Part shown: in pieces, positions 1-12,101 of the stretch
How the letters are laid out: every line of letters begins with the position of its first letter
How positions within the stretch are numbered: position 1 is the first letter of the stretch
Source of the DNA: Zingiber officinale
Taxonomy: Eukaryota > Streptophyta > Magnoliopsida > Zingiberales > Zingiberaceae
Reading direction: 5' to 3'
Length of the DNA: 64,000 nt
Assembly (NCBI RefSeq): GCF_018446385.1
Contig: NC_055988.1
Span: 165,118,209-165,182,208, forward strand
The notes under the pieces: generated by a model
Database searches by the model: none
What the model was told of the DNA's origin: nothing
Seen by the model: only the letters and a program-made list of their open reading frames with translations
Position numbers and translations under genes: made by a program

Positions 1-2193
1 CGGGGAGGTATCTCTGCCGGCTACCACGCTGAGTCACCTGACCAACGGAGCCAAACAGAGTCCACCGTCTGCCGGCTACTACGCTGCTACACTAAATGTC
101 AGCGGAGCCAAACAGAGCGGAACTGACTGCCGGCTACCACGCTGAGTCCTCAGACCAACGGAGCCAAACAACAGAACCGCCACACACCTGTCTGATATAC
201 CACTAATCCATGAGTGGTGGTGTGTGCAGTATATGTAACTGGCGATGTGCTCAACCATAGTAGAGCCGACAATCGCGCAGCATGCAATCATGATGCATGA
301 CACTAAGCATGGTCATAAAGTGATCAACATAACCATATCCATATGTATAAAATGAGTACGGTAAAATCGATGGTCACATACCAAGATCTAGAGTACACAG
401 GTCAGATAGAATATCAAAAACCTATGTCCTGAACATAATAAGTATGGAATGTCTTGATCAGCATAAAGAAAAATCCATATATACATAATATGGGTACCAC
501 AGTATCAGTATGTCAAATCCACGGATCTAGGGTATACTGGTCCTCTATGGTATAACAACCTAGATCCTAAACATATCCCCCTTCCATAGCATATGTACCT
601 ACAATATGCATAGATCAAAACCACAAGATCTAGGTACACGAATCATATATGATATACCAATAGAAATACACAATCCAAGCATGGCATAAAAACCTAAGTA
701 TCAGATAATTTGGATATACATGTCAGAAACAAAAATCCAGAGTCTAACCCTAACCTCAGTAAAGCATGGTATGTCACTCTAGAAACTAAGATACTCATGG
801 CAATAAGGTACTCATGGCAACAAATCACGAGATATAAGTACGGATACTTCACAGGTGACAAATCTAACATGCTATGGATATCAAACAGTGACATACCAAA
901 GACAAACATATTCATTGCTTGTAGTTATAAAATACTATGCATATCCAATGCAATATCATAAAAGATAAGTCAAGAGGTACCCGCCTCCAATGTAGATCGT
1001 GTTGTATGTCCTCTAATCAGAGCTCTTGTCTCAAATCAAAACCCTGAAATAAATATACAATCAACACTTTAGGTTTATCGTAGATAGGATAATGCAAGCC
1101 GAAACCTCAATAAATCCAATCTTATGACCTCACCCTTTTCTTCCAAAACTCGTCCAACACCTGATAATCATTTTCTATTAACATAATCCACCTTAACAAT
1201 TCCTCAAATAAATGATTACTAACGAATCTAAATCTGTAACTAAACTCTAGTTAAATCCACAACTGGAAATGAAATCAAATCTCCAATCTCAACAGATTAA
1301 TGAATTCAAAAATCAATTAAAGATTATCAACTAGATGTCTAATCGGATTCAGTTCCCTACCCAAACAAACATCCAACCTCCTTCTCCTCAACAAATTAAA
1401 ACAATCCATTACTACAATATTATCACTCTGCATCAACCCGAAAACAAAACAAACCTCACCTCAATGTGAATGTATCACTGTTGATCCAAAGTCAAAGATG
1501 TTGGCTGCCGGAACAAGCTAGAGGTCCTGCTGGAAACAAGAAACAACACCACAGCCTGAGATCAAACAATCGGGTGCTCCACCAATCCAAATCCTTAGGC
1601 ACAATCTCACCTTGTTGGCTCGGGTCTAGGGCACGACTCAAGAACAAGGAGTCGGCGGTGATCAACAGGGCAGCGCACGAGGATAGGCTGTAGTGGCCGC
1701 GGGATGGTCGTGCCTGGACACAGGCTAGGGCTCACAGACAGCGGCAACCGGCGGTGCTCAGCGGAAGTGGCATCGTCGGCAGAGATGGGAGAATGCCAGA
1801 CGATGCTAAGGCAGAAGATAGGAGTCCGGGTCTGCGTCGGCCAGCGAAGAGGAGAGGCGGCTCTCTGGTCCCTGGCGTCGTCGGCGTCGGCAGAGGAGAG
1901 GGAGGAACCGGCGGTTTGCGGCGCCGGTTAGGGCTCGCGTGAGGGAAAGAGAAGAAGCTGGGCACGCGCAGGTTTGTGGGGGAAAAGGGAAACGGCGTGT
2001 AGGGAGAAAGAAAAAGAAAATAGGAAAATGAATAAATAAATTCAACTTTTCCTCATTTAAATGGGGTAGCCTAAACAGGCTTTTCCGGGCCCCATTTTTG
2101 TCCCCGTTAACTCGTTCATACGAGCTCCGAAAAATTTCCAAAAATTCCGAAAAATTCCCTTATTAATATTCGCCTATTTTCCGGTATTTTACA
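1..2193 (+). mobile_element. 3' portion of a long Ty3-type LTR (5' end outside window)
   Basis: The block shares long stretches with the complete solo LTR at 35246-38132: the panel around 180-310 matches 36260-36410, and both end in a GGTATTTTACA-like terminus after a GC-rich then AT-rich run. The terminal CA lies at 2192-2193, and reverse-transcriptase coding sequence of an Athila-like element begins directly after it, so this LTR was inserted into that element. Whether it is a solo LTR or the 3' LTR of an element extending left cannot be seen. No long coding ORF is believable in it. Confidence 0.7.
14..173 (+). repeat. Three tandem ~55-58 bp units in the Ty3-type LTR
   Basis: CTGCCGGCTACCACGC recurs with starts at 14, 69 and 127, each followed by an ACGGAGCCAAACA-like block. 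Spacings are 55 and 58 bp. The related LTR at 35246 has only one recognisable copy of the TACCACGCTG core (about 36231), so copy number varies within the family. Confidence 0.7.
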
Positions 2194-3805
2194 TAGTATC
2201 TAGGAAGGGTATTGAGGTAGATCCTGCTAAAATAAGTGTTATATCTTCTTTATCCTACCCCGCATGCGTGCGGGATATTCAAGCTTTCCTTAGTTATGTA
2301 GAATTTTACAGGAGATTTATAAGAGACTTTAGCAAAATTTCTCTATCATTGACACAGTTATTGCAAAAGGACGTTATGTTTCATTTTGATCAGAGGTGTA
2401 AAGAGGCTTTTGACCGATTGAAGGAAGCTCTCACTTCAGCACCTATTATCAGACCTCCAGATTGGACCCTTCCTTTTAAGTTGATGTATGATGCTTCAGA
2501 TTATGCAGTGGGTGTGGTATTAGCACAGCGAGTAGATGGAGTATCACATGTGATTTGTTATTCTTCAAAAACTTTGGATGCAGCTCAAGCAAATTATACT
2601 ACGATAGAAAAAGAGCTTCTTTTTTATTGTTTTTGCTTTAGATAAATTCAGATCATATTTGCTTTGTTCTCACGTGGTTGTATTTTCTGATCATGCAACA
2701 TTAAAATTTCTCCTGAAGAAGCCAAATGCTAAACCTAGATTGATAAGATAGATGCTTCTGCTTCAAGAATTCGACATAGAGATACGTGATAGGAGCGGAA
2801 AGGAGAATTTAGTTGCAGATCACTTGCGCAGGATCGAAGGGGATGATGATCAGACAGTCATTGACGATGATTTTAGGGACGAGCAGCTTCTACAGCTGCA
2901 TGGTGAGTTACCGTGGTATGCAGATCTGGTTAACTTTTTAGTTACACATGTTTATCCTGCATAATTTTTAAATGCTCAAAAAGATAAATTAAAAAGTGAT
3001 TCAAAATTCTATGTATGGGATGATCCTTATCTGTCGAAATTTTATAGTGATCGTATCATTAGGAGATGCATACCTAATTTTGAGTTTCAGTCTGTAGTTA
3101 CTTTTTGTCATTCATCTGAGTGTGGGGGACATTTTGGACCGCAAAGAACTGCTAGAAAAGTATTAGAATGTGGTTTGTATTGGCTTACCCTTTTTCGTGA
3201 TGCTTATGTCTTTTATCGATCATGTGATAGGTATCAACGAACTAGAAATATAGGACTTAGAAATGAAATACTTCAATAATTCATATTATTTTGTGAGAAT
3301 TTTATGTTTGGGGTATTGACTTTATGGGTCCATTTCCTGTCTCTTTTGGATTTGCATATATTTTATTAGCAATTGATTATGTTTCCAAATGGGTAGAGGT
3401 CATTCCCACTCGGGCTGATGATTCTTCTGTTGTTATTTTTGTCAGGTCTCACATATTTTGCTGGTTTGGAGTACCCAGGATGATCATAAGTGATCAAGGG
3501 TCTCATTTTTACAACAAACACATGAAAGCTTTGCTACATAAGTACGGGGTTACACACAAAGTTTCTACTTCTTATCACCCTCAGACAAATGGGCAAGCAG
3601 AGGTGTCTAACAGGAAAGTTAAAGTAATTCTTGAAAAGACTGTAGGACCTGACAGAAAAGACAGGAGCAAAAGACTTGATGATGTATTGTGAGCTTACAG
3701 AATTGCTTTCAAGACCCCTATAGGAATGTTTCCATATAGGATTGTGTATGGAAAAGCTTGTCATTTACCCATGGAGATTGAGCATAGGGCGTTTTGGGCA
3801 GTTAA
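2194..3805 (+). pseudogene. pol: Athila-like Ty3 pol, part 1: RT C-terminus, RNase H, integrase core
   Basis: Translation gives the end of a Ty3 reverse transcriptase (YRRFIRDFSKIS near 2310), then an RNase H segment with PPDWTLPFKLMYDASD (about 2455-2500), typical of the Athila lineage. The integrase zinc-binding region follows at about 3100-3240, with one conserved His apparently replaced in CHSSECGGHFG. The integrase core runs from 3324 and all three acidic residues are visible: Asp in AIDYVSKW, Asp in IISDQGSHF, Glu in GQAEVSN. The catalytic YxDD part of RT is absent because the LTR ending at 2193 replaces it. There are in-frame stops near 2640, 2749, 2962, 3278 and 3690 and frame changes, so it cannot encode an active polyprotein. 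The coding frame resumes at 6484 after the inserted LTR. Confidence 0.88.
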
Positions 3806-6483
3806 TGTTAGGATGTATACTAAAAGCCTAGCTTTTGGTATAAAACATTTATCTAGAAATAAGAATCACATTGGTCAAATGTCTATATTTATGATAAATG
3901 TAGTTGTTCAGTTAATTTATATTGTAGATAACATGGTGTGTGGTGTCACACACAGAAGATCATGTTATCAGTACCTTATAAATTATAAACAGTAGCTCAC
4001 GACCATGATGGAAAAAAACAAACCATTGGAAGGTCGCAGTGTAATTAGGTGTTAGTTTATCTTAACTATATAATTACACTAGTACACTAAGAGTGTATTG
4101 AGTAGGACCATTAGAAGTCGTTTCTTTTATACTGACTTTATAAAGGAACAAAGACCTCAGTTATTATGGAAGTGTGTGCTCTTAATCCTAATATAATAAC
4201 AAGCACATATATTTGATATTTATTTCTTTAATTTATCAATGGGTGAGATTTAGTTCGATGAATCAATAAGCCCGATAAGTTGAGAAATGATATCACTTAT
4301 AGTGTGTGTTGTTGATTATAGAAGGAAACTGTGTCCTAGTAATCTAGGTTGAGAATGTCCCCAAGAGGAGCTCATAAGGATTGTCATGTTAAACCCTGCA
4401 GGTGGACTTAGTCCGACATGACGATGAAGTTGAGTGGTACTACTCTTGGAGCTAGATATTAATTAAGTGAGTTGTCAGTAACTTACTTAATTAGTGGACA
4501 TTTGTTATCTTAAACACAGGGAAACTAACACACTCATGATAAGAAGGAGCCCAAAATGTAATTTGGGATTGGTGCGGTAGTTCAATAATAGTTCTCTAGT
4601 GGAATGAATTATTATTGATAAAATTAAGTTGTGTGTTCGGGGCGAGCACGGGATGCTTAATTTTATCGGGAGACCAAAACCAATTCCTCCTCTCGGTCCC
4701 TATCGTAGCCTCTAGTATATAGAGATTTATACCCACCGCATACCCACCTTCTTACCCATTCAATGGGGCCGGCCAAGCTAGCTTGGAACCCAAGCTAGGG
4801 TCGGCCAAGACCAAGTGGATGAGCCATGTAGGTGGTCGGCCAAAGCTTGGGTCCCAAGCTTAGGTGGCCGGCCACTAGAATATTAAAAAGGATTTTTATT
4901 AAAATTATTTCTTATGTGGATATCATGATTTTAAAAGAGAGTTTAAAAATTAAAAATTTCCTTTTATAGCTTTCTACAAAAGACTAAGAGAAGAGATTAA
5001 TCTCTTTCCTTATTTGTAGTTTAAAAGGATGGTTTTAATTTTTGGTAAAAACTTTCCTTATTTGTAAATCATCTACATGTTTAAAAGAGAGTTTAAAATT
5101 TGAAATCTTTCCTTATTTGTTGATTAAAGGAGGATTTTAAATTTTAAGAAAACTTTCCTTTTTAATCATGTTCATGATTTAAAAGAGAGTTTAAAATTAA
5201 ATATTCTCTTTTATAAGTTTCTACAAAAGATTAAGAAAAGATTTGATATCTTTCCTTATTTGTAGATTAAAAGAGATTTTAATTTATAGAGATAACTTCC
5301 TTTTTATCCACATGTTTAAAAGAAAGATTTTAATTTATTAAATTTCTCTTTTATAAACCAATCATGAAGGGATAAAAATTATTGGAGAAATTTTTATAAA
5401 TTTCCGGAAGTAAATAAGGAAGTTTTAATTAGTGTTTAAAATTTTATTTACTTGGAGATATTATTTGTTATGGCCGGCCATTGAAATTTGAAAAGAGAAA
5501 ATTGTTTTAATTAAATAATTTTTTCTTTTCAATGGCAAAAGAATTAAGGAAGTTTTTATTAAATTTTTCTTATTTGTCAAGACCAAGGATTATAAAAGAG
5601 GGGGTAGAGGAGGTTTCAAGGCTAAGGACTCTATTCTATTTTTCTCCCTCTTTTCCTTGGTGTGGTGGCCGACCCTTCCCTGTCTCTTCTCTCCTCTTGT
5701 TGTGGCCGAAATCTATCATCTCTTGGAGCTTGAGGATGTGGCCGGATCAAGGAAGGAGAAGAAGGAGAGAAAGCATGCATCCCTTGGAGCTTGGTTGGTG
5801 GAAAATTCTTCATCCTTTGAAAGTTCTTGTGCTTGGCCGAAACTTGAAGGAAGAAGGAAGAAGGTGCCTAGGTGGTTCTCATCTCGGAAGATCGTTGCCC
5901 ACACAACGTCCGAGGTTAGAAGAGGAATACGGTAGAAGATCAAGAGGTCTTTCTAAAAGGTATAACTAGTAATTTTTCTTTCCGCATCATACTAGTTATT
6001 TTTGGAAATAATACTAAATACAAGAGGCATACGATTCTAGTGTTTCGAATTTGTTTTCGATATAGTGTTCTTTTGTTTTTCTTTTCCTTGTGATTTGATT
6101 GTTCTTTTCGGTTGACCTAAAGTTATTTTAGGAAATTAAATATTAGCTTTCCTTAAAAGGTTTTGTCTAGTCGGTGGTGGTTGCTCCCATATCCAAGAAG
6201 GCCATGTGCCTCGCCACGTCAGTACTGGGAACCAATTTTGAAAATTAATATTTAATGGAATTGATAACTTAGGTGATTTGGATCAAACGTGTTAAGTTCC
6301 GCAGGAGATCCAAGTCAAACCCTAAAAGAACAAATAGATTAAGTTTTGGATCAAACGTGTTAAGTTCCGCAGGCGATCCAAAATTTAATTTAAAAGAACA
6401 CATGGTAGCTAGGAAAAGGTTTAGACCTTTGTACAAAATTTTTGTACAGTGGAACCTCTAGGTTTTCCGAGTAGCAACCAACA
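3806..6483 (+). mobile_element. Solo LTR, 2678 bp, TSD GTTAA, inside Athila pol
   Basis: The element starts TGTTAGGATG and ends GCAACCAACA, and is flanked on both sides by GTTAA (3801-3805 and 6484-6488). Skipping it joins the integrase reading frame. It has a TATATAG-type box near 4715, GGCCGGCC/AAGCTT palindromes at 4764-4875, an AT-rich block of degenerate repeats (CTTTCCTTATTTGTAG, 4880-5420) and two copies of a GGATCAAACGTGTTAAGTTC block near 6280 and 6348. A truncated second copy lies in inverse orientation at 60536-62799. No gag or pol is present. The lineage is uncertain, probably Ty1/copia. ORFs inside it, such as 5532-5969, are not supported as genes. Confidence 0.88.
4880..5420 (+). 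repeat. Degenerate AT-rich repeat block in the solo LTR
   Basis: Words such as TTTAAAAGAGAGTTTAAAA and CTTTCCTTATTTGTAGATT recur four or more times at roughly 80-110 bp spacing. The same block appears reversed in the second copy at about 61600-61990. Confidence 0.6.
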
Positions 6484-6888
6484 GTTAAAGCATACAATTT
6501 TGATAGTAATACAGCTGGAGAAGAAAGGAAATTGCAACTTCAAGAACTTGAGGAGATTAGGTTGGAAGCATATGAGAACTCACAGATTTATAAAGAAAGG
6601 ACCAAAATATTTCATGACAAACAAATCGAGGTTAAGGAATTTCAAATTGGTGACAAAGTGCTTCTATTTAGGTCTCATCTTAAATTGATAAAGGGTAAGT
6701 TGAGATCGAGATAAGAAGGATCTTTTTGTGTTACTAACGTTTTTTCTTATGGAGTGATTGAGATACAGGAATTGTCTACTAGCCGAATTTTTAAAGTGAA
6801 TGAACATAAGCTTAAGAAGTTCCATGGGCGAGTTAATGGTCTAGTGGTGGAAGAAATAGACCATATCGATGCCATCTACCCGAGTTGA
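6484..6888 (+). pseudogene. pol: Athila-like Ty3 pol, part 2: integrase C-terminus
   Basis: This continues the frame broken at 3805. It encodes [20 protein letters not shown], then [19 protein letters not shown], then IFKVNEHKLKKFHGR, the usual Athila/Ty3 integrase C-terminal pattern, ending in a stop at about 6886-6888. One in-frame stop sits near 6712 where a Trp is usual (KLRSR-W). It is non-functional together with part 1, and confirms that the 3806-6483 block is a later insertion. Confidence 0.85.
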
Positions 6889-9800
6889 AGGGAAGTCTTA
6901 CTCTATCTCGCACTTATCATTTGTATATATCCATTTTATGTCACTAATAATGAATAACATTTTCTTTGAAAGTGAATAAAGTTTCGGGTTCTAGTAGTCT
7001 TCTTATTTCTTTAGATAGAGCTTTCGGTTTTCTTTTTGAATTTTCTTTTTGTATTAATAAGTTTTTAGTCACATTAGTAGTTTTTATTCTTACACATTAA
7101 TATTTCAGATTTAGAAATAATGTTCATTGTAATTACCATTTCCTTAAGTTCGGTAGTCTATATTTTAGAAATAACTGGTACTTCCTTCTTTTGACAATTC
7201 TTTGTATCATTTAGAGTTTTGAAAAGGATTATTAAATTTGATTATTGAGTTTAGAGACTTTATGGCATGAATGAATTCTAGGATTGCGTGAGGTTAATAC
7301 TAAGTGATGGATTCTTGATTGATGGAATGATATGATAACTTTTATTTACCTAGTGAGGTTTGAGCCTATTTGAGGGATGCACTTGTGATTATTGTCACTC
7401 TAGAACTTGCTTTAAGTCTTTTGGAAACCACTTGATCAGAAATTGAGTCTGAGTCGTCTTTATAAAGTTTACTCCATTATCATATTGCCCACATTTATCT
7501 TTTCTATTTTTCATGTCATGAATCATCATATCTTTATTCTTTTCTATTGTTTTATTTCTTGGGATGTGGTTACTTTGGATATTATGTGATGATTTTATTT
7601 TGGATGGGACGGACAAAAGATTAAGTGTGGGGGAGGTGTTTAGTCTTTGGTTGAGATCTTTTGTTTTGGTGGAGTAAGTGAATGCATTGAAAAGAGAGGA
7701 GCTCAGTGGATTAGGAAGGTTGTGTGCCTTGTGCCAATAATTCATACATTTGATTTGTGAGTAGAAGTTTTGTGAATGTATGGATGGCTCTTAAGATGGA
7801 AGAAAACTTAATTAAGAGCAAGTTCAATCAGTTTGGAATTCCGAAAATTGATACTATGGTTATCTTTTATAGAGCTATGGAAATCTAGTTGTGGCAGTGT
7901 GCAGGGCTTCAGTTTCCTCATTTAACATTCCATCGCTGCACATCATTATCAACACTAATCTGTTGCTGCTGTGAACAGTGATTTCAGGAAATTGTTTGAA
8001 ACATTCAAGTGCTAATGGCATATGTCATTAAGAGATTTTGGGATGTTAAGATGCTGGTAATCTCCAGGATCAACAGAATGAGTTAGTCAGTAGTAAAAAA
8101 AATATTGCAGAAAAGTGACACAAATTCAGATAGTTTGGAATGAGTGGTGTATCAAAAATTCAGAAGTAGCATCAAGAAAAGGAGAGGATCTGGTGATGTT
8201 TGGTAATATGAAGGAACAAAGGGTATTCTTGCATCATTAATCTCTATAAACTCTTATTCCAATTACTGAAAAGATGAAATAGTGAGTGGTTTGAGGCTGA
8301 TTCTGGATGTATGGGAAGAATAAAAGAAGACATTGATGGGTTTCAATTTATGAAGTGAAACTTAATTCAAGGATTAGAATCTCAGCTCTGAGATGGAACA
8401 ATTGTAAACAAAAGGGGATGTTTGCTGCAGTGACAGAAATGAACAGAGAGCAGGAATTCAGGAAATGTAGAATTCTGCATAATAATAAATGTGGTATTTT
8501 TGTGCCAATTTGGGAAATGAATTGTAATGGGCTAGTGCTGCTGAAACCTGGAAAGCTTTTGAGTATGCCATGATGAGGATCTTAAGAAGTAAGATGAATA
8601 AGTATTGAGATTTGTGGTGGTTAAACCGGGCAAAGTTGATACAAAGTCAAAACTCTTTATAAGGATCCGGATCTGCACCTAGTTGTGCTACATGGTGGGA
8701 GATTTTTGCCATTGAACGAAAATGAATTCATCTTTGGTTAAGATCAAGTGCAAAAGAGGATGTAAATAAAACAAATGGAAGAGAAAAGAGTGTAGCTGCA
8801 AAGGGAGGTTGAACACTGATTTTTAGAGAAGTGTAGTTTAGTGCAAAAGAAATCTGCATGTTTTGATCTGAACTATAGTTGATTATAAGTTCACTGATGA
8901 TATATTCAGCACCATTGATTTAATATCAATTGAACTAATGTCCAGGGTTTACTTGTTAAGGAATTTTGCTGAAATGCTGGGAAGCTCTGAAAAGTATCAC
9001 TGCATAGAATCTGAAAAGAAATCAGAGATGGTTGTGTGAACCAGGGATGAATGTAATCAAGAGCATGTGATGAACCAAGTCAAGGTATGAAGGAACCACA
9101 GACTTGATTGGGAATTTTGAAGGTGAATCTGCAGAACATATTCTAATCTGTTTCACTGAAATAAGAAAAAAAAACCTTGATAGTTGGAGAGTTACTGAAT
9201 GCTGAATATCAGGAAAGTTAATGAAGACAGTAGCAAGGGAAGTGAGCCAACTTCTACGGTTCTATAAATTGCAGATATGAAGATAAGAGAAAAAAATGCT
9301 AGGCCATCTAATTTACACTGAATGGATAAGCTGAATGCTAGGAATGAAGTGAGATTTATAGGATAAGTGCATATTGTTGTTTTTCCCAGATCAAATCAGC
9401 AACAAAATTCAGTCAAGATTGGAAAGGCAAAATTTCATGTCATGGCTGAAATTCATCATCACATAGCATTCTAGTTCCATGTCTTCCACCTCGAGTTGAA
9501 ACTTTATCTTTTTATTTGCTTTATCAGTATTAATTCTCTCATTCACATCTGATTTTGTTCTACTTTACAATGGTTGTAAATTTTCATAATTGTGCATCTT
9601 GATATCTATGATGAAGGTAAAAATTAGATAAGAAGCAAGCATATGGTAGTGCTTTTGCCATGAGTAGCTTGAGTGATCTCTACCATTGTAAGAATTGAGA
9701 TTAGGATGAGAGCCGAATTGGTCTGGGATTCGGCTGTAGAGACGTTTAGCTTCATTTCAGTTTGATTTTCTAGTGTAATCCTTTCTGTTTCTGCAATTTG

Positions 9801-10530
9801 ATTCTGAATTTGTTATCTTATAGAGTAGTTTGCTTGTCCTTCCCTGTTCTTTACATTCTTGTTCTATTTTGTTCAGCATTTACTGTTTATTTCTGATTTC
9901 TGAAGTCTTGTTCAATAACTTCTGTTTTAGCAATCTATTAGTTGTTGAGATTAGTTGGTTTAATGAATTAAGTAATTTTTAGTTTGGCTAATTAGGAGTA
10001 GTGTTAAGCTTTTGTTAAACTTTGGTTCTACAATACCTTTAGCTGAATTCCTGCACTAAGTTTCAGAAGTTGATTTTTATTGGTTAAGTAGAGTTAAATT
10101 CAGATTAATTCCTTGTAGTTTAAGATCAGTGCCCTAGGTAGCTTTTAGTTTAATTCAGAATTTGCAAGGTTTGATTACCGCAATTTGGTTGAGTTCTGTT
10201 CATTGTAAGTGGGTTTGTTTTGTTTGTTTTCTATTTGTAAAGGATTCATTTCTGCAATAGAATAGACTTTTAGGTAAACGAATTAGTGTGATGTTGTTCG
10301 CAATTTTACTTTTAGGCTACGATTTCATTTAAACGCCAAATCCCAGTTTATAACGAAAAAACCACAGAAAATATTCTAAATCTGAGACAAGCACGATGCT
10401 ATCATGTTCCTCAAAAAATCCGACTCAACCCTTATACTAAAACATATCTTTGTGTAGTTGTGGGTTTTCGATTATTACATTAATTTGGGAGCTTATTTGT
10501 GACATACATTAGGATAAATACCAAGTTATC
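6889..10530 (+). other. Athila-like 3' non-coding region
   Basis: About 3.6 kb follows the pol stop without a credible gene. It contains a polypurine-tract-like AAGTGTGGGGGAGG at 7623-7636, as commonly seen after Athila pol. A related AAGTATGGGGGAGG motif occurs on the minus strand near 55890 in the second Athila-like element. The rest (7780-10430) is rich in short words such as TTCAG and GAATT with stops in all frames. No env-like ORF and no matching 3' LTR were recognised before the next insertion cluster. Confidence 0.55.
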
Positions 10531-10620
10531 CTCTAGACCGGTCCTCCAGATCGTTTGGACTTCTGCTCAGCATCCGAGGCTTCAGGACTTCTCCAATGGA
10601 CGTCTGATCCCTGACCCATC
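10530..10620 (-). mobile_element. SIRE-like LTR fragment, minus strand
   Basis: The reverse complement contains GGATGCTGAGCA followed by an AAGTCC and CTGGAGGA block, in the same order as at 26730-26765 and 30968-31000 in the full-length element. It is cut at 10620 by the next LTR and is too short to define its ends. Confidence 0.5.
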
Positions 10621-11014
10621 TGTTGGAACCCCAAGGTTATTTTTGATGTGATCAACCAAGTTAGATTAGGTCCTATTTGGTTTTTATCCCCGTGTCTAAG
10701 TGTGCAGGAGCTTAGGAGCACAGGAAGTCAAGCGGAAGACGCGGCTAGCGAGAAGGACGGTACGGGAGAAAGCCGACGGGTTCGGTGCATCCGAGGGACG
10801 AGGTGTCGTGGAAAAGTACACCAGTGGACGAGAAAACATACGCGACGTTCGAGGGACAAGAAACCGGGGAGGAAGACTGCTCAAGGAGAAGGCGGAAAAT
10901 TGAGTTCGGGTGAGCCATATTCCGGTGGCTGAAATCACCCAGGAGATCGGAGCAGCAAAAGAGCGAAATGAAGCTGCAAGTGCTGTTGGAGGCGCCTTCA
11001 AAGGTTGTTGAAGG
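10621..11014 (+). mobile_element. 5' fragment of a SIRE-like LTR (TGTTGGAACCCC type)
   Basis: It begins with TGTTGGAACCCCAAGG and contains GTGTCTAAGTGTGCAGGAGC, a block with LTR character. It is interrupted at 11015 by another LTR starting TGTTGGTGCGG, and its remainder is not found downstream in this window. ORFs on both strands here (10648-10932, 10696-11032) are not believed to be genes. Confidence 0.55.
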
Positions 11015-11120
11015 TGTTGGTGCGGTTAACACTAACGGTCTAACTCAGGTTTTGATGAATGACAAAATAGGTTAAGTTAGTTTTGTTGTTGATCTAACAC
11101 TCTGATCGAGTGTGCAGGAG

Positions 11121-11322
11121 AAGTCCAGGCAGGTCGACGGGCTGACCGGATATCTGGCACAAATCCCAGCTAGGTTGACGGGCCGACCGGATAGCTGGCA
11201 CGAAGTCCAAATGGGTCGACGGGCTGACCGGACATTTGGCACGAAGTCCAGCTAGGTCGACGGGCTGACCGGATAGCTAGCACGAAGTCCAGACGGGTCG
11301 AAGGGCTGACCGGACGTCTGGC
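11121..11322 (+). repeat. Five ~40 bp tandem units, each a potential hairpin with covarying arms
   Basis: The five units follow the plan AAGTCC-arm-GGTC-loop-GACC-GGA-arm'-GGCAC. Arm pairs are CCAGCTA/TAGCTGG (unit 2), CCAAATG/CATTTGG (unit 3), CCAGCTA/TAGCTAG with one mismatch (unit 4) and CCAGACG/CGTCTGG (unit 5). Unit 1 pairs less well (CCAGGCA/TATCTGG). The inner GGTC/GACC stem is constant in four of five. Arm sequence differs between units while pairing is kept, so structure rather than sequence appears conserved. Confidence 0.85.
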
Positions 11323-11594
11323 GGGTAAGTGAAGGTAAGTCACTGGAGGAGAGTGACTGTGAGGACGCGTTCCCGGGTAGGGAACCTAGGCGCTGATCCG
11401 ACTTAGAGTCATTTCGGAACTCTAAGTCAAGATCTTGACTAGATTCCGGTCTCGGGGAGACGGAATCTAATTCATACTCTTTATGTTGAAATTATAAACT
11501 ATGATAATACTTTGTTTTACAGGATATACATTATATATTTGCCTCGGACTAACTTTGTCTTGCAGAAGAAGGGTTTTCTGGAGAAAGGTGGTCC

Positions 11595-11720
11595 GGGCGC
11601 CCGGAAGGGATCCGAGCGCCCGGAGGTGAAGTTCTATCATGATCGCGGCGTCGACACGTGGAGATCGCTGGTTGGGTCGTCTACGTCACATCGGGGCGCC
11701 TGGAAGGGATCCAGGCGCCC
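11595..11720 (+). promoter_or_regulatory. Two GGCGCC/GGATCC palindromes directly upstream of the LTR TATA box
   Basis: The hairpin at 11694-11720 has perfect 10-bp arms (GGGCGCCTGG / CCAGGCGCCC) around AAGGGAT. That at 11595-11621 has 9 of 10 arm pairs. They lie 10 and about 109 bp before the TATATAAG box, the position expected of U3 control elements. Confidence 0.7.
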
Positions 11721-11729
11721 GGAACCTCC

Positions 11730-11737
11730 TATATAAG
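11730..11737 (+). promoter_or_regulatory. TATA box of the 11015 LTR
   Basis: TATATAAG follows the second palindrome, and transcription would start about 25-30 bp downstream. Equivalent boxes sit after palindrome arrays at 31481 and 33085, and on the minus strand at 44517-44526. Confidence 0.6.
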
Positions 11738-12089
11738 GAGGGTCAGGGGGGAGCTTCAACAACAACTCAGATTCTGCTCCCCTACACTCTTGCAACGCTG
11801 CGAAGCTCCGACAACACTGTTCTTTTAATTTCTTCTTCTGTCGATATAGCTTTATTTTGTTTTTCATTAGCGTTCCTGTATTAATTTGTAATAATTATCG
11901 AATTGCTAGTGGATTGCCCAATGAAAGCACTCAACGAGTGCGAGCCTTGGAGTAGGAGTCATCAAAAGCTCCGAACCAAGTAAAACGACCTTGTTAACAT
12001 TGCTTTGTCTTTACTTTTCCGCTGCATATCTCAAAGTTTTTTAAATCGATATTAACCCCCCCCCCTATCGAAATTCATGGTCCAACAAG

Positions 12090-12101
12090 TGGTATCAGAG
12101 T
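12090..12101 (+). other. Primer-binding site (tRNA-iMet) of the gag-only element
   Basis: TGGTATCAGAGT begins 2 nt after the LTR end CCAACA. It matches the usual plant iMet-complementary TGGTATCAGAGC except for the last base. Confidence 0.8.

Larger units (their letters stand above)
11015..12087 (+). mobile_element. 5' LTR of a gag-only SIRE-like copia element
   Basis: The LTR spans TGTTGGTGCGGTTAAC to TGGTCCAACA (1073 bp). In order it holds a tandem hairpin array (11121-11322), a GTTCCC/GGGAAC stem (about 11368-11384), two GGCGCC-GGATCC palindromes (11595-11621, 11694-11720), a TATATAAG box (11730), the block GAGTAGGAGTCA...CCGAACCAAGTAA shared with other LTRs here, and a poly-C run just before the end. 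A primer-binding site follows at once. The 5 bp before it are GAAGG; no 3' LTR or matching GAAGG was found, so the element's 3' end is lost or rearranged. Confidence 0.8.

Noticed and set aside
5532..5969. 145-codon ORF in the 3806 LTR
   Set aside because: Inside a solo LTR, shared only with the inverted copy; no domain recognised.
11121..11322. CRISPR-like array
   Set aside because: Units are degenerate throughout with no constant repeat and unique spacer, and lie in a plant LTR; the hairpin explanation fits.
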